The position numbers were made by a program, and so were the translations under genes. From positions 496,001 to 560,000 of the forward strand of contig NC_013158.1 in NCBI RefSeq assembly GCF_000023945.1: a stretch of 64,000 bases of DNA. The letters are read 5' to 3'. The notes under the pieces are model-generated. The model saw only the letters and a program-made list of their open reading frames with translations. It was not told the origin of the DNA and ran no database searches. How positions within the stretch are numbered: position 1 is the stretch's first letter; every line of letters begins with the position of its first letter. Positions 44,763-54,040 of this stretch are shown piece by piece. The stretch comes from Halorhabdus utahensis DSM 12940 (GTDB taxonomy: Archaea; Halobacteriota; Halobacteria; Halobacteriales; Haloarculaceae).

Positions 44763-46145
44763 ATGGCCGCGCCAAACGTCATCTGGATTACGCTCGATAG
44801 CGTCCGATCCGATCACACAACGATTGGCGGCTACGAGCGCGACACGACGCCTTACCTGGCGGATCTCGCATCGGCCGGCTTCGGCTTCGATACGTGCATA
44901 AGCCATGGGAATTCCACACATCCCTCGAGTGGTACGATCCTGACCGGTCTCTCCCCCTCTCGTAATACCGTGGGGATCACCGGCGACGTTCTGCCTGATA
45001 GTGTCACGACAGTGTCCGAGCGTTTTTCGGAGGCAGGATACCACACGGCATGTCTTTCGCGTAATTCATACGTCAGCTCCGCGACAGGGCTCGACCGTGG
45101 ATTCGATCGATTCCAGTGGCTCGCCTCGGAGACGATAACGGAGCTTCCGCTATCCACGTTGATCAAGTATGTCCGGAATATTCGAACGCACTCTGCTGGC
45201 CTGACACTGGACACGGCTAAACACGCTTCACCGTACCTCATGAACGAGACGGCCAAGCGTTGGCTTGCGGACATGCGTACCGAGCAGCCGTTTTTCTTCT
45301 ATCTGCACTACAATGAGCCCCATCGTCCGTACTATCCACCGCTATCCTATATCGACAAGTACACCGACGACATCGAAATGAGTCCACGTGAAGCTGCCGA
45401 GTTCGCGCTCGATGTTCACTATAATATGGAGAAAATTGTTGCTAACGGGTGCGAGCTCGATGATCGGGAGTGGGCGGCACTCCGGGCAATGTACGACGCA
45501 GAGATCGCGTACACCGACGAGATGATCGAGCGGCTCGTCGATCACGTGCGATCGCTCCCGCTCGAGGAAACGGTAATCGTCGTGACAGCGGACCACGGTG
45601 AACTCTTCGGCGAGTACGGACTCCTTTCACACAGTTATGTCTTGACGGACGCCGTGACGCGGGTTCCACTCGTCCTCGCTGGCCTGAACGAGGAACTGAC
45701 CGTCGGTGAAGACGATCTACTCCAGCACACAGATGTCATGCGAACGCTGCTGGAGGTGGCCGGTGCCGATACCGATGGCATGCTAGGAGTCGATCTCCGA
45801 TCAGAACAACGGGAGTATGCTGTTTCACAGCGCGGTCCGGTCGAGTTCGATGAGTTCTACGAGTACAACGAGGACTTCGACGCCTCCCGATTCCATCTAC
45901 CGGCTCTGACCGCGCTTCGGACCGATACGTACCGCTATCAGGAGAGTGAATCGGGATCGGATCTGTTCGCGCTTCCGGATGAAGAATCTGACGTGACGGA
46001 GGATCGCCCGGAGATTGCCGCCGAGTTATCCGGGAGCCTCGAGAAGTGGCTCGATGAACACGGCCAGCCAGTCGGTGCCGGAGAGCGCGGCGAGTTCTCC
46101 GGAGCCGTCCAACGACAGTTGCGAGATCTCGGGTACGTGGACTGA
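44763..46145 (+). CDS. Alkaline-phosphatase-superfamily protein, sulfatase-like, Thr nucleophile (C)
   Basis: 460 residues, no signal peptide or membrane segment. The core has VIWITLDSVRSDHTTIGGY and VVTADHGELFGEYGLLSHS. The nucleophile region is T52-H-P-S-S-G-T-I-L-T-G, keeping the P-S of sulfatases but with Thr where Cys is needed for formylglycine. The C-terminus is RQLRDLGYVD. Its stop overlaps the flippase start by one base (TGATG), so the two are translationally coupled. This links the enzyme to lipid-linked glycan export. A start 14 codons upstream is possible but has no homology support visible. Confidence 0.8.
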   Translation: MAAPNVIWITLDSVRSDHTTIGGYERDTTPYLADLASAGFGFDTCISHGNSTHPSSGTILTGLSPSRNTVGITGDVLPDSVTTVSERFSEAGYHTACLSRNSYVSSATGLDRGFDRFQWLASETITELPLSTLIKYVRNIRTHSAGLTLDTAKHASPYLMNETAKRWLADMRTEQPFFFYLHYNEPHRPYYPPLSYIDKYTDDIEMSPREAAEFALDVHYNMEKIVANGCELDDREWAALRAMYDAEIAYTDEMIERLVDHVRSLPLEETVIVVTADHGELFGEYGLLSHSYVLTDAVTRVPLVLAGLNEELTVGEDDLLQHTDVMRTLLEVAGADTDGMLGVDLRSEQREYAVSQRGPVEFDEFYEYNEDFDASRFHLPALTALRTDTYRYQESESGSDLFALPDEESDVTEDRPEIAAELSGSLEKWLDEHGQPVGAGERGEFSGAVQRQLRDLGYVD

Positions 46146-47602
46146 TGCGACTCGGCAAAACAGCGCTGTATCACTTTGGGACACAAGTCGTCATTTCCGT
46201 ATCGGGATTTCTGGCGACGTTTGCTATTGGCGTATTCGGCGGATCGGCCGACCTTGGCAACTACACACTCGCCGTCGCCGTCGGCTTCTTTTGGCTCGCA
46301 ATTCCGATAAGCGGCGTCGCACAGGCTGTCAACAAGCGGATGAGCGAAGGGGCCGACCCCGGACAGTACTTCGGCGGGGGACTGGCACTCAATGGGGTGC
46401 TGGTCGTCTGTCTCACAGCAGTGGTATCCCTCACGAGTTGGCTCTTGCAGGTAGTAGAGACGCCCAATCAGACAATCGTGCGCGTGATTGTCGAATACGA
46501 TGTCGAGATCGTAATTCTCCTCGTCGGCGCAGCTGCTATCAAGACGGTACTGTTCGGATTGCAGGGTCAGAAACGTGTCGCTCGGGCAGGAGCCCTGCGG
46601 GCACTCGACCGCGTCGTTCGCTCCGGGTCCCAGGTGGCGCTCATTTTGCTGGGGTTCGGCGTCGCGGCCATTACACTGGGACATGCGGCATCGCTTTTGT
46701 TCGTCTCGATAGTGGCCATTGTCCTAGCCCCGATACGCCCCTCAGTACCGCGCCTAGAACATCTACGGGGGCTGGGCGAGTACGCCAAGTACGCCTGGGT
46801 CGGAGCACTCCGAAGTCGCGTGTACGGCTGGTTAGATACACTGGTCCTGGGGATTTTCCTGACGGGGACAACAGGAGCATCACTGATCGGGATCTATGAA
46901 GTGGCGTGGGGAATCGGATCACTGCTCGCGACAGCAAGCGCCTCGATCAGCAGTACACTGTTTCCGGAGATGAGCGATCTCAGTTCGGATGGTGACTACG
47001 ATCGAGTCGCACATTTTCTCGACGAAGCGCTCGCTTTCAGCGGGGTAATCGTGCTCCCAGGTCTCGTTGGAGCCATCACGATCGGCGAACGAATACTCCG
47101 ATTTTATAGCGGTGAGTACGTTCGCGGCTACGTCGTCCTCGTCATTCTCGTCGGTGCGTACACGGCTGACGTCTACGCGAATCAGCTTCTCAACACAGTC
47201 AATGCAGTCGACAGGCCCGACGCATCAATGCGAGTCAACGCGGTTTTCATTCTCGTCAACGTCGTCCTGAACGTCGTCCTCGTCTGGCAGTTCAGCTGGG
47301 TTGGTGCTGCGGTAGCAACGGCGGTCTCGGCGAGCGTCCGGACCGCTGGTGGCGGCATCGTGGTACACTCGATTCTCGAGGAGGCCCCGCTCCCGATTCG
47401 TCCGATCGGATCGCAGGTAGTTGCATCGATCGCAATGGGGGGTGCCATCGTGCTTCTGGCACCATCAGTGCCGGCAGGACGCCTGTGGACGATTAGCCTT
47501 GTCGGGGCCGGTGCGACGATTTACTTTACAGTCCTGATTGCACTATCGGGGAGGTTTCGGACGAAGGTCCAGTCTCTCGTTCCTGCCGTTGTCAGTGTAT
47601 GA
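46145..47602 (+). CDS. Oligosaccharide flippase (Wzx/MATE-fold)
   Basis: 485 residues with about 12-14 hydrophobic helices evenly spaced over the whole length. The N-terminus LGKTALYHFGTQVVISVSGFLATFAIGVFGGSADLGNYTLAVAV is typical of polysaccharide-biosynthesis flippases, which turn lipid-linked glycans from the inner to the outer face. AglR does this job in Haloferax N-glycosylation. It is translationally coupled to AlkP-fold gene C upstream and followed 53 bp later by gene D, suggesting one operon. Confidence 0.88.
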   Translation: MRLGKTALYHFGTQVVISVSGFLATFAIGVFGGSADLGNYTLAVAVGFFWLAIPISGVAQAVNKRMSEGADPGQYFGGGLALNGVLVVCLTAVVSLTSWLLQVVETPNQTIVRVIVEYDVEIVILLVGAAAIKTVLFGLQGQKRVARAGALRALDRVVRSGSQVALILLGFGVAAITLGHAASLLFVSIVAIVLAPIRPSVPRLEHLRGLGEYAKYAWVGALRSRVYGWLDTLVLGIFLTGTTGASLIGIYEVAWGIGSLLATASASISSTLFPEMSDLSSDGDYDRVAHFLDEALAFSGVIVLPGLVGAITIGERILRFYSGEYVRGYVVLVILVGAYTADVYANQLLNTVNAVDRPDASMRVNAVFILVNVVLNVVLVWQFSWVGAAVATAVSASVRTAGGGIVVHSILEEAPLPIRPIGSQVVASIAMGGAIVLLAPSVPAGRLWTISLVGAGATIYFTVLIALSGRFRTKVQSLVPAVVSV

Positions 47603-47655
47603 TCTCGTTACCGTGTATGAGAATCCTTAATTGACACCGCCGCCCATCCGGATCC

Positions 47656-49011
47656 ATGGACAAGGTCCTCCTCGTCACTATCGATTCTCTCAGGGCCGAT
47701 CACGTCGGCTATCACGGGTACGAACGGGATACGACACCAGTACTCGACGGGTATGCCGCCGACGGTAGTCGGTTCATGAACGCATTCGCACACGTGGGTG
47801 GCACTCGATTTTCCTTTCCGTCGATCCTGACCGGCGTGACGCCGCTGATGTACGGTGGCCACCACAGCGTTTCAGAGGAGCAAACACTGGTCTCGGAAGT
47901 GTTCGACGATGCCGGGTTTCGAACTGGCGGGTATCACTCCAATCTCTATATCTCGGCCGAATTCGGATACGATCGCGGCTGGGACGAGTTCTTCGATTCC
48001 GCGCCGGACGACTCGACGACAGCTTCGTTCCGCCGCTGGGCCAAGACCAATCTCCAGAACACTCCGATTTATGGTCTTCTACAGCAGGCGTACGACTTCA
48101 TCGAGTCCTCGGCCGGTGTCAACGTCGGTTCCTATCACGCCCCCGCGGAGGATATCACCGATAAGGGAATCGAGTTCGTAGACTCGGTAGGATCAGACGA
48201 GCCCGCCTTTCTGTGGGTTCACTATATGGATGTCCACCATCCGTTTCTCCCTCCAGCGGAGTATCAACAACAATTCCGCGACGATGTCGTCAGTGACCGA
48301 CAGTCCATCAAGTTACGCCGGAAGTTCATCGAGGAACCAGACGCTGTCACGGACGAGGAACTCCAGACGTTCATCGATCTCTACGACGCGGAGATTCGGT
48401 ACAACGACGCCGAGATCGGTCGGCTCCTCGAGCACGTCGAGTCGGAGTGGGGCGAAGACTACCTACTGGCGTTTACGGCCGACCACGGCGATCACTTCCT
48501 CGAACACGGATATTTCGGCGGCGCACGAGCGCTGGACGTCAAAACACACGTTCCGCTGTTCGTCAATGGATGGGATGACGACGCCGAATACGACGACATG
48601 GTCGGGCTCGTCGATGTCCCATCTACACTCGTCGACGCTGCTGGACTCGACATTCCCGATACCTTCCACGGACATAGCCTCCGGTCGCTCGTTTTCGACG
48701 ATGAATGGCCCCGTGAGGACGTAATCGGTGGCTGGTTCGACGGCGATGGAAACCACCTCTGTGTCCGTGAACGCGACTGGAAACTCATCGAACGACCCGG
48801 AGACAATGCCGACGAGTTGTACGATCTGGTTTCTGACCCCGGCGAACAACGGAACGTATTTGGCGACCATCCCGACCTGACCGAGCGTCTTCGGGAAAAA
48901 CTCGACCGACACAGACAGCTCGTTCGCTCGACGGAAGACGAAAGCGTCGAGCGCCCGGATATGAACGAAGACGTCAAAGAACGCCTTCGACGCCTTGGTT
49001 ACAAGGAATAA
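47656..49011 (+). CDS. Alkaline-phosphatase-superfamily protein, sulfatase-like, Thr nucleophile (D)
   Basis: 451 residues, no signal peptide. The core begins VLLVTIDSLRADHVGYHGYERDTTPVL, a classic sulfatase-fold opening, and has AFTADHGDHFLEHGYFGG. At the nucleophile it reads T50-R-F-S-F-P-S-I-L-T-G, again lacking Cys. WVHYMDVHHPFLPP carries further conserved His. The C-terminus is ERLRRLGYKE, the degenerate form of the shared tail. It follows the flippase in the same direction, so it probably belongs to the same transcript. Its stop is 5 bp from the convergent glycosyltransferase gene. Confidence 0.8.
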   Translation: MDKVLLVTIDSLRADHVGYHGYERDTTPVLDGYAADGSRFMNAFAHVGGTRFSFPSILTGVTPLMYGGHHSVSEEQTLVSEVFDDAGFRTGGYHSNLYISAEFGYDRGWDEFFDSAPDDSTTASFRRWAKTNLQNTPIYGLLQQAYDFIESSAGVNVGSYHAPAEDITDKGIEFVDSVGSDEPAFLWVHYMDVHHPFLPPAEYQQQFRDDVVSDRQSIKLRRKFIEEPDAVTDEELQTFIDLYDAEIRYNDAEIGRLLEHVESEWGEDYLLAFTADHGDHFLEHGYFGGARALDVKTHVPLFVNGWDDDAEYDDMVGLVDVPSTLVDAAGLDIPDTFHGHSLRSLVFDDEWPREDVIGGWFDGDGNHLCVRERDWKLIERPGDNADELYDLVSDPGEQRNVFGDHPDLTERLREKLDRHRQLVRSTEDESVERPDMNEDVKERLRRLGYKE

Positions 49012-49016
49012 CGAAT

Positions 49017-50150
49017 CTACACGACCGACTCCAGAAGCGCTCGATACCGCTTGCAGGCTGCCTCGAAGCGATATTCCTCCACGATCAGGTCCCGTCCACG
49101 GTCGCTGATATCCACGAGATCCTCCCGGAGCAGGATGGACTCGAGTGCACTCCGAAGCACGTCCGGATCTCGCGAATCAATGTGGAATCCGGTTTCGCCC
49201 TCGAGGACGACGTCCGGCACTCCCGAAACGGGCGAGGCGTACACGGGGGTTCCACAGGCGAGCGCTTCGAGAATCGTCGTGGGTAGTCCTTCGGTCGGTT
49301 CGGAAGGCATCACCAGCAGCTTCATCCGGTTCAACTCGGCGGGGACGTCCCCGTGATCGACCCAGCCGGCCAATTCGACGGAGCCGTCCTCGATTTCCTC
49401 TGCCAGTTCGGACGCGACCCACTCGTACAGCGGGCCATCCCCGACGAACCGGAACCTCACATCCCCGGGAAGCTGTTTCGCAACGCTGACGAGTTCGCGG
49501 ATCCCCTTCTCCTCGTCGAGACGACCCACAAACCCGACGACATCGTCGCGTTCCTCGAAGGGGACCTCCGGCTTGAACGCCGCCGTATCGACGTATCGAG
49601 CACCGTGCGGATAGACGCGGGGCGAGTCGGGATCCAACCCCAACTCGCGGGCCATGTTGGGGGTATACGTGACTACTCGATGGGCGATGGCGAATCCCGC
49701 CCGCTCGAGCAGTCGAACGCTTCCGGCCAGGATCCCTGCGAGGTGATCGGGCATGCGCTGTTCCCAGTTCAACCGAAGGGTCAAGGGAACGTCGCCGCGG
49801 GGTTCGACGAGAACCGTCTTCCCGATGAGGCGGGCGAAGGCGATTGGAATGAGATACGACGTCGCGCCGAAGAACAGCACGACATCTTCCGGACGACGAC
49901 GGATCGCCGCACACATCCGAAGCTGGTTGAGCAGAAACCGCACCGCGGCAACGAGCACACTCTCACCGGCCCCCTTCTCAGTCAGCTCGATCACCTCACG
50001 ATCGTCGCGGATCGAGGAATCCCCGGGGAGGTCGGCAGTGACGAGTGCCACCGGCCCGAGTGTGGCGAGAACGTCCAGCAACGTCCGCGTCGCGTTCTCG
50101 CCGGCGGCACTCAATGGATGCGTGACCACGCACACACCACTGTCGGACAT
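49017..50150 (-). CDS. Glycosyltransferase, GT4 family (GT-B fold)
   Basis: 377 residues. The C-terminal donor-binding half has the GT4 signature: VGFVGRLDEEKGIRELVSVAKQLPGDVRFRFVGDGPLY, then LLVMPSEPTEGLPTTILEALACGTPVYASPVSGVPDVVLEG with the EX7E Glu pair. The N-terminal half carries the acceptor domain with the FFGATSYLIPIAFARLIGKTVLVEPRGDVPL segment. It retains the sugar configuration and probably adds a later residue of the glycan made in this island. It is 39 bp downstream of the GT2 gene on the same strand. Confidence 0.88.
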   Translation of the reverse strand: MSDSGVCVVTHPLSAAGENATRTLLDVLATLGPVALVTADLPGDSSIRDDREVIELTEKGAGESVLVAAVRFLLNQLRMCAAIRRRPEDVVLFFGATSYLIPIAFARLIGKTVLVEPRGDVPLTLRLNWEQRMPDHLAGILAGSVRLLERAGFAIAHRVVTYTPNMARELGLDPDSPRVYPHGARYVDTAAFKPEVPFEERDDVVGFVGRLDEEKGIRELVSVAKQLPGDVRFRFVGDGPLYEWVASELAEEIEDGSVELAGWVDHGDVPAELNRMKLLVMPSEPTEGLPTTILEALACGTPVYASPVSGVPDVVLEGETGFHIDSRDPDVLRSALESILLREDLVDISDRGRDLIVEEYRFEAACKRYRALLESVV

Positions 50151-50189
50151 GCGCCGGAGTTCACGCGGGCCGATTATATCTCTGTCCGT

Positions 50190-51122
50190 TCAGTATCGCG
50201 TGTATCCGTAGAGGTAACCAGCCCCGACGACGCCGGTGAACAGGGCCAGTGTGAGGAGCTGGGTAACTCTCTGGACAGACGGTCTCCGGATCAGCTGACT
50301 GACTCGAGCGGGAACGAATCGTCCAAGGAGCAGTCCCAGGAAGTCACCCTCCTCGCCGCCGTCGTCCTCGACCAGCACTTCCATCGCCCGTTTCGAATAC
50401 CCCTGCCAGAACGCCCGGTCGAGCAACCACCACAGCCCGGTCCGATACGCGAACACCTTGTGATCGACCTCGGCGTCGGGGACGTACCAGACGCCCTCGC
50501 CGTACGATTCGCGAAGCCGGGCACATAGCTCTGTCTCGCCCCCTTGGAGGTTTGCGTCGCCCTGTCGCCCCCCAATCTTCGTATCGAACCCGTCGAGTTC
50601 CAGAAACACATCCCGCCGAAAGGAGATATTCGACCCAAACGTGTTCCGAACTTCACCAGCCGCATCCATATCGCCGCCGGGGCCGAACCCGCGATGGGTT
50701 ACGCCGACGAGCCAGTAGAACTCCGCCGGCAGAAAGTCAGGCTTGCCCGCCACCCACTCCGGCGTCATCTTCCCCCCGACCGCGAGCGAATCACGCTCCT
50801 CGTAGGCCTCGACAAGTCGATCGATCCAGTCGGGCGCGGCGATCGCATCGTCGTCGAGAAAGGCAACCACCTCACCCGAAGCTGCCTCGGCACCGGCGTT
50901 GCGAGCTTCGAGCAACCCCCGATTCTCCGCAAGTTTGACGAGCGTCGCGTCGTCGTCCTCGCCGAAGTCGGTCCGGAACTGTTCGAAGACCCCATCGCTA
51001 CCGTCGCTGACGAGGACGAGTTCGACGTCGTCGTACGTCTGGGCACGGACGCTCTCGACCGCTTCCGTGAAGTCGTCGTAGCGGTCGAGCGTGTGCAAAC
51101 AGATGACGACGGAGACGCGCAT
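50190..51122 (-). CDS. Glycosyltransferase, GT2 family (AglG/AglE-like)
   Basis: 310 residues. GT2 marks: VSVVICLHTLDRYDDFTEAVESVRAQTYDDVELVLVSDGS, the metal motif FLDDDAIAAPDWIDRLV, then FGSNISFRRDVFLELDGFD and GGETELCARL. One or two hydrophobic segments lie at the C-terminus (VTQLLTLALFTGVVGAGYLYGY). It is most like AglG/AglE of Haloferax, which add hexuronic acids to dolichol-linked N-glycan; the exact sugar is not readable. It likely shares a transcript with the GT4 gene. Confidence 0.82.
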   Translation of the reverse strand: MRVSVVICLHTLDRYDDFTEAVESVRAQTYDDVELVLVSDGSDGVFEQFRTDFGEDDDATLVKLAENRGLLEARNAGAEAASGEVVAFLDDDAIAAPDWIDRLVEAYEERDSLAVGGKMTPEWVAGKPDFLPAEFYWLVGVTHRGFGPGGDMDAAGEVRNTFGSNISFRRDVFLELDGFDTKIGGRQGDANLQGGETELCARLRESYGEGVWYVPDAEVDHKVFAYRTGLWWLLDRAFWQGYSKRAMEVLVEDDGGEEGDFLGLLLGRFVPARVSQLIRRPSVQRVTQLLTLALFTGVVGAGYLYGYTRY

Positions 51123-51197
51123 GTCGAGACGTGCGGGAGCGGTCAGGAAAACGGTTTCCGTTCAGCAGGGCGGCAAGAACGAAACGTGGGGCTCGGT

Positions 51198-51560
<363 letters not shown>

Positions 51561-51668
51561 TCAGCGGGCAGGCTGGGCCGGGTTTTTGGGGAATCTGAAC
51601 AGCCAAGACCGGCGTGGCCGCCCGTCTGTCCCGATAGAGGCTTAAGGCCGGTCACCGAACGGAGGGCC

Positions 51669-51962
51669 ATGGCAGCCGAAGATCTGGAGACGACGACAGT
51701 AACGCTCGAAACTGACGACGCGACCGACGAGATGGAGATTCCGGTCGAACTCATCGACTTGCTGACCGAGGGCGACGAGTCGACGCCCACCGTCGTCGCC
51801 GACATCGCGATGTTCGGGTTCGCCCAGCGCATGCACTCCGCCGTCCATCACAGCCAGGGCGAACCGGACGAGCAACTCGAAGCGGTCGAAGCCGCGACGA
51901 TGGATCGCTTCGAGGAACGCTTCGACACGCGATACGAGGATCTGATCGAACACAGCCACTGA
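51669..51962 (+). CDS. DUF7545-type small haloarchaeal protein
   Basis: 97 residues, function unknown. MAAEDLETTTVTLETDDATDEMEIPVELIDLLTEGDESTPTVVADIAMFGFAQRMHSAVHH has a beta-rich start and a helical C-terminal half; I recognise it as a haloarchaea-specific family, probably DUF7545. Starting at the ATG at 51669 gives a sensible acidic protein, while the long frame upstream is antisense to the ferredoxin and GT genes. It is convergent with the riboflavin-pathway reductase. Confidence 0.65.
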   Translation: MAAEDLETTTVTLETDDATDEMEIPVELIDLLTEGDESTPTVVADIAMFGFAQRMHSAVHHSQGEPDEQLEAVEAATMDRFEERFDTRYEDLIEHSH

Positions 51963-51997
51963 GCGACTGAGTTACCCCGAAGACACAATACAGCTTC

Positions 51998-52660
51998 TCA
52001 GGCGACGTCCCACCGCAACAGGACGCCGCCGTCCATTTGCTCGACGTCCCGTAGATCGAGGACCGGGAACCCTTCGAGGAACCCGTCGCCATCGGCGAGC
52101 GTCGGTGCATCGCGCCCGCCGATGAGCATCGGGCCGACGAACACCGAGAGTTCGTCGACGAGATCGTCCGCGAACAACGAGAAGATGAGTTCGCCACCAC
52201 CCTCGACCATGAGTCGGTCGATCCCATGGGATTCGAGCGCGTCGAGTCCCGCAGACAGGTCGACCCGATCGTGACCGGCGGCGATGACTGTCGCACCCGT
52301 GGACTCGAGCCGCTCGACCTTCTCCGTCGCCGCGCGTTCGCCAACGACCAAGTACGTCTCGGCCTCGTCGTCGAGAATCTGAGCGTCGGGTGGTGTCCGG
52401 GCGCGGGAATCAGCGACGACGCGAGCGGGCTGGGGTGGATCGCCACGATCACCCCGTTGAGCGATTCGATCGGGGTCGTCGACCGTGAGCGAGGGATCGT
52501 CAGCGAGGACGGTCCCGACGCCGACCATGACGGCATCGCTGTCGGCCCGGAGTCCGTCGACGCGGTCGAAGTCCGCCTCGCCGCTGATCGCGACCTGCTC
52601 CCGGTCGTGCGTCGAGAGTTTGCCGTCCGCGCTCATCGCGGCGTTGACGACGACGTGCAT
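51998..52660 (-). CDS. arfC: 2,5-diamino-6-(ribosylamino)pyrimidinone phosphate reductase
   Basis: 220 residues, the RibD C-terminal/Rib7-type fold. It reduces the ribosyl side chain with NADPH in archaeal and fungal riboflavin synthesis (also called ArfC). Family marks are VVVNAAMSADGKLSTHDREQVAISGEADFDRVDGLRADSDAVMVGVGTVLADDPSLTV and a C-terminal LMVEGGGELIFSLFADDLVDELSVFVGPMLIGG. The start at 52660 puts HVVVNAAMS at the N-terminus; an upstream ATG adds eight residues. An ArfB-like gene, the preceding step, lies about 5 kb away. Confidence 0.87.
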   Translation of the reverse strand: MHVVVNAAMSADGKLSTHDREQVAISGEADFDRVDGLRADSDAVMVGVGTVLADDPSLTVDDPDRIAQRGDRGDPPQPARVVADSRARTPPDAQILDDEAETYLVVGERAATEKVERLESTGATVIAAGHDRVDLSAGLDALESHGIDRLMVEGGGELIFSLFADDLVDELSVFVGPMLIGGRDAPTLADGDGFLEGFPVLDLRDVEQMDGGVLLRWDVA

Positions 52661-52768
52661 CGTGGGGGCTTCTCGCGGGAGCAAAAAGCCACTTTCGCCG
52701 GGCTAGGCTGAACGTGGTGACGGCAACCGACGGGTGTCTTTTTACCCGCTGCGGTCGAACGGACGACC

Positions 52769-54040
52769 ATGTCCGTCGAAGACAAAGCCGAGGAGCTTGC
52801 CTCCGACCTCGGTGTTGACAAAGCGGAGGTCAAAGAAGACCTACAGAACCTCGTCTCCTACAGCGTCCCGCTGGAGGAAGCAGTACAGAGCCTCCGTCGG
52901 AAGTACGGCGACACCGACGACAGCGGCGGGTCGATCCCCGAGGCAGACGTCGCCGAGGTCTCGACTGGCGACGACGCCGTCTCCGTGACCGGCGTCTTCC
53001 TGACGGTCGGGACACGCTCGATCCGGTACCAGGGGTCCGATCACGTCATCCACGAGGGCGAGTTCGCCGACGAAACGGGAAAGATCTCCTACACTGCCTG
53101 GGAGGACTTCGGCGTCGAGCCCGGTGACGTCGTCCGAATCGAGAACGCTGGCGTCCGCGAGTGGGACGGCGAGCCCGAGTTGAACCTCGGCGAGCGCACC
53201 ACGGTCCGTCTCAGCGACGACGCGATCGACGTCCCCTACGATATCGGCGGCGATCGCAGGCTCGCGGCACTCGCACCGGGAGACCGGGGCGTCAACGCCG
53301 AGGTGCAGGTCCTCGAACGCGAGCAGAAGATCATCGACGGCCGCGACGGCGAGACCGAGATCCTGAGCGGCGTGCTCGCCGATGAGACTGCCCGACTCCC
53401 CTTCACCGACTGGGATCCACACGCCGGGATCGAGGAAGGCGCGTCGATCCGGATCGAGGACGCCTTCGTCAGGGAGTTCCGCGGCGCGCCGGCGATCAAC
53501 GTCTCGGAGTTCTCGACCGTCACCGCACTCGATCGGACGGTCGAGGCGACCGACGACGCCCCCCGAATGGCCATCCGCGAGGCTGTCGAGGGCGGCGGGC
53601 TGTTCGACGTGGAAGTGACCGGGACCGCAATCGCAGTCCGGGACGGCTCGGGACTCATCGAGCGCTGCCCCGAGTGCGGTCGGGTCGTCCAGAACGGCCA
53701 GTGTCGGAGCCACGGCGCGGTCGAGGGTGAGGACGACCTCCGGACGAAGGCGATCCTCGACGACGGGACGGGAACCGTCACCGCCGTCCTCGACGAGGAA
53801 CTGACCGCCGAGGTCTACGGCGGCGGGCTCGAGGACGCTCGAGACCACGCTCGCGACGCGATGGATCGGGACGTGGTGACCGACGCGATCCGCGAGGCCA
53901 TCGTCGGGCGAGCGTTCCGCGTCCGCGGATCGCTGAGCGTTGATGACTTCGGCGCGACGCTCAACGCCACCGAGTTCGAGTCCCGCAGAGACGACCCAGC
54001 AGCGCGTGCCCGCGAGGTGCTCGCGGAGGTGGAACCATGA
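52769..54040 (+). CDS. rpa1: Replication protein A (RPA1-type single-strand DNA-binding protein)
   Basis: 423 residues. Three OB-fold segments are visible (about 65-160, 175-265 and 280-400), the last containing a zinc site CPECGRVVQNGQCRSHG. The N-terminus (AEELASDLGVDKAEVKEDLQNLVSYSVPLEEAVQSLRRKYG) is the helical RPA1 cap. It coats single-stranded DNA in replication, repair and recombination. Its stop overlaps the next gene by 4 bases (ATGA). This is the rpa-rpap-rpe operon known from Haloferax. Confidence 0.93.
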   Translation: MSVEDKAEELASDLGVDKAEVKEDLQNLVSYSVPLEEAVQSLRRKYGDTDDSGGSIPEADVAEVSTGDDAVSVTGVFLTVGTRSIRYQGSDHVIHEGEFADETGKISYTAWEDFGVEPGDVVRIENAGVREWDGEPELNLGERTTVRLSDDAIDVPYDIGGDRRLAALAPGDRGVNAEVQVLEREQKIIDGRDGETEILSGVLADETARLPFTDWDPHAGIEEGASIRIEDAFVREFRGAPAINVSEFSTVTALDRTVEATDDAPRMAIREAVEGGGLFDVEVTGTAIAVRDGSGLIERCPECGRVVQNGQCRSHGAVEGEDDLRTKAILDDGTGTVTAVLDEELTAEVYGGGLEDARDHARDAMDRDVVTDAIREAIVGRAFRVRGSLSVDDFGATLNATEFESRRDDPAARAREVLAEVEP

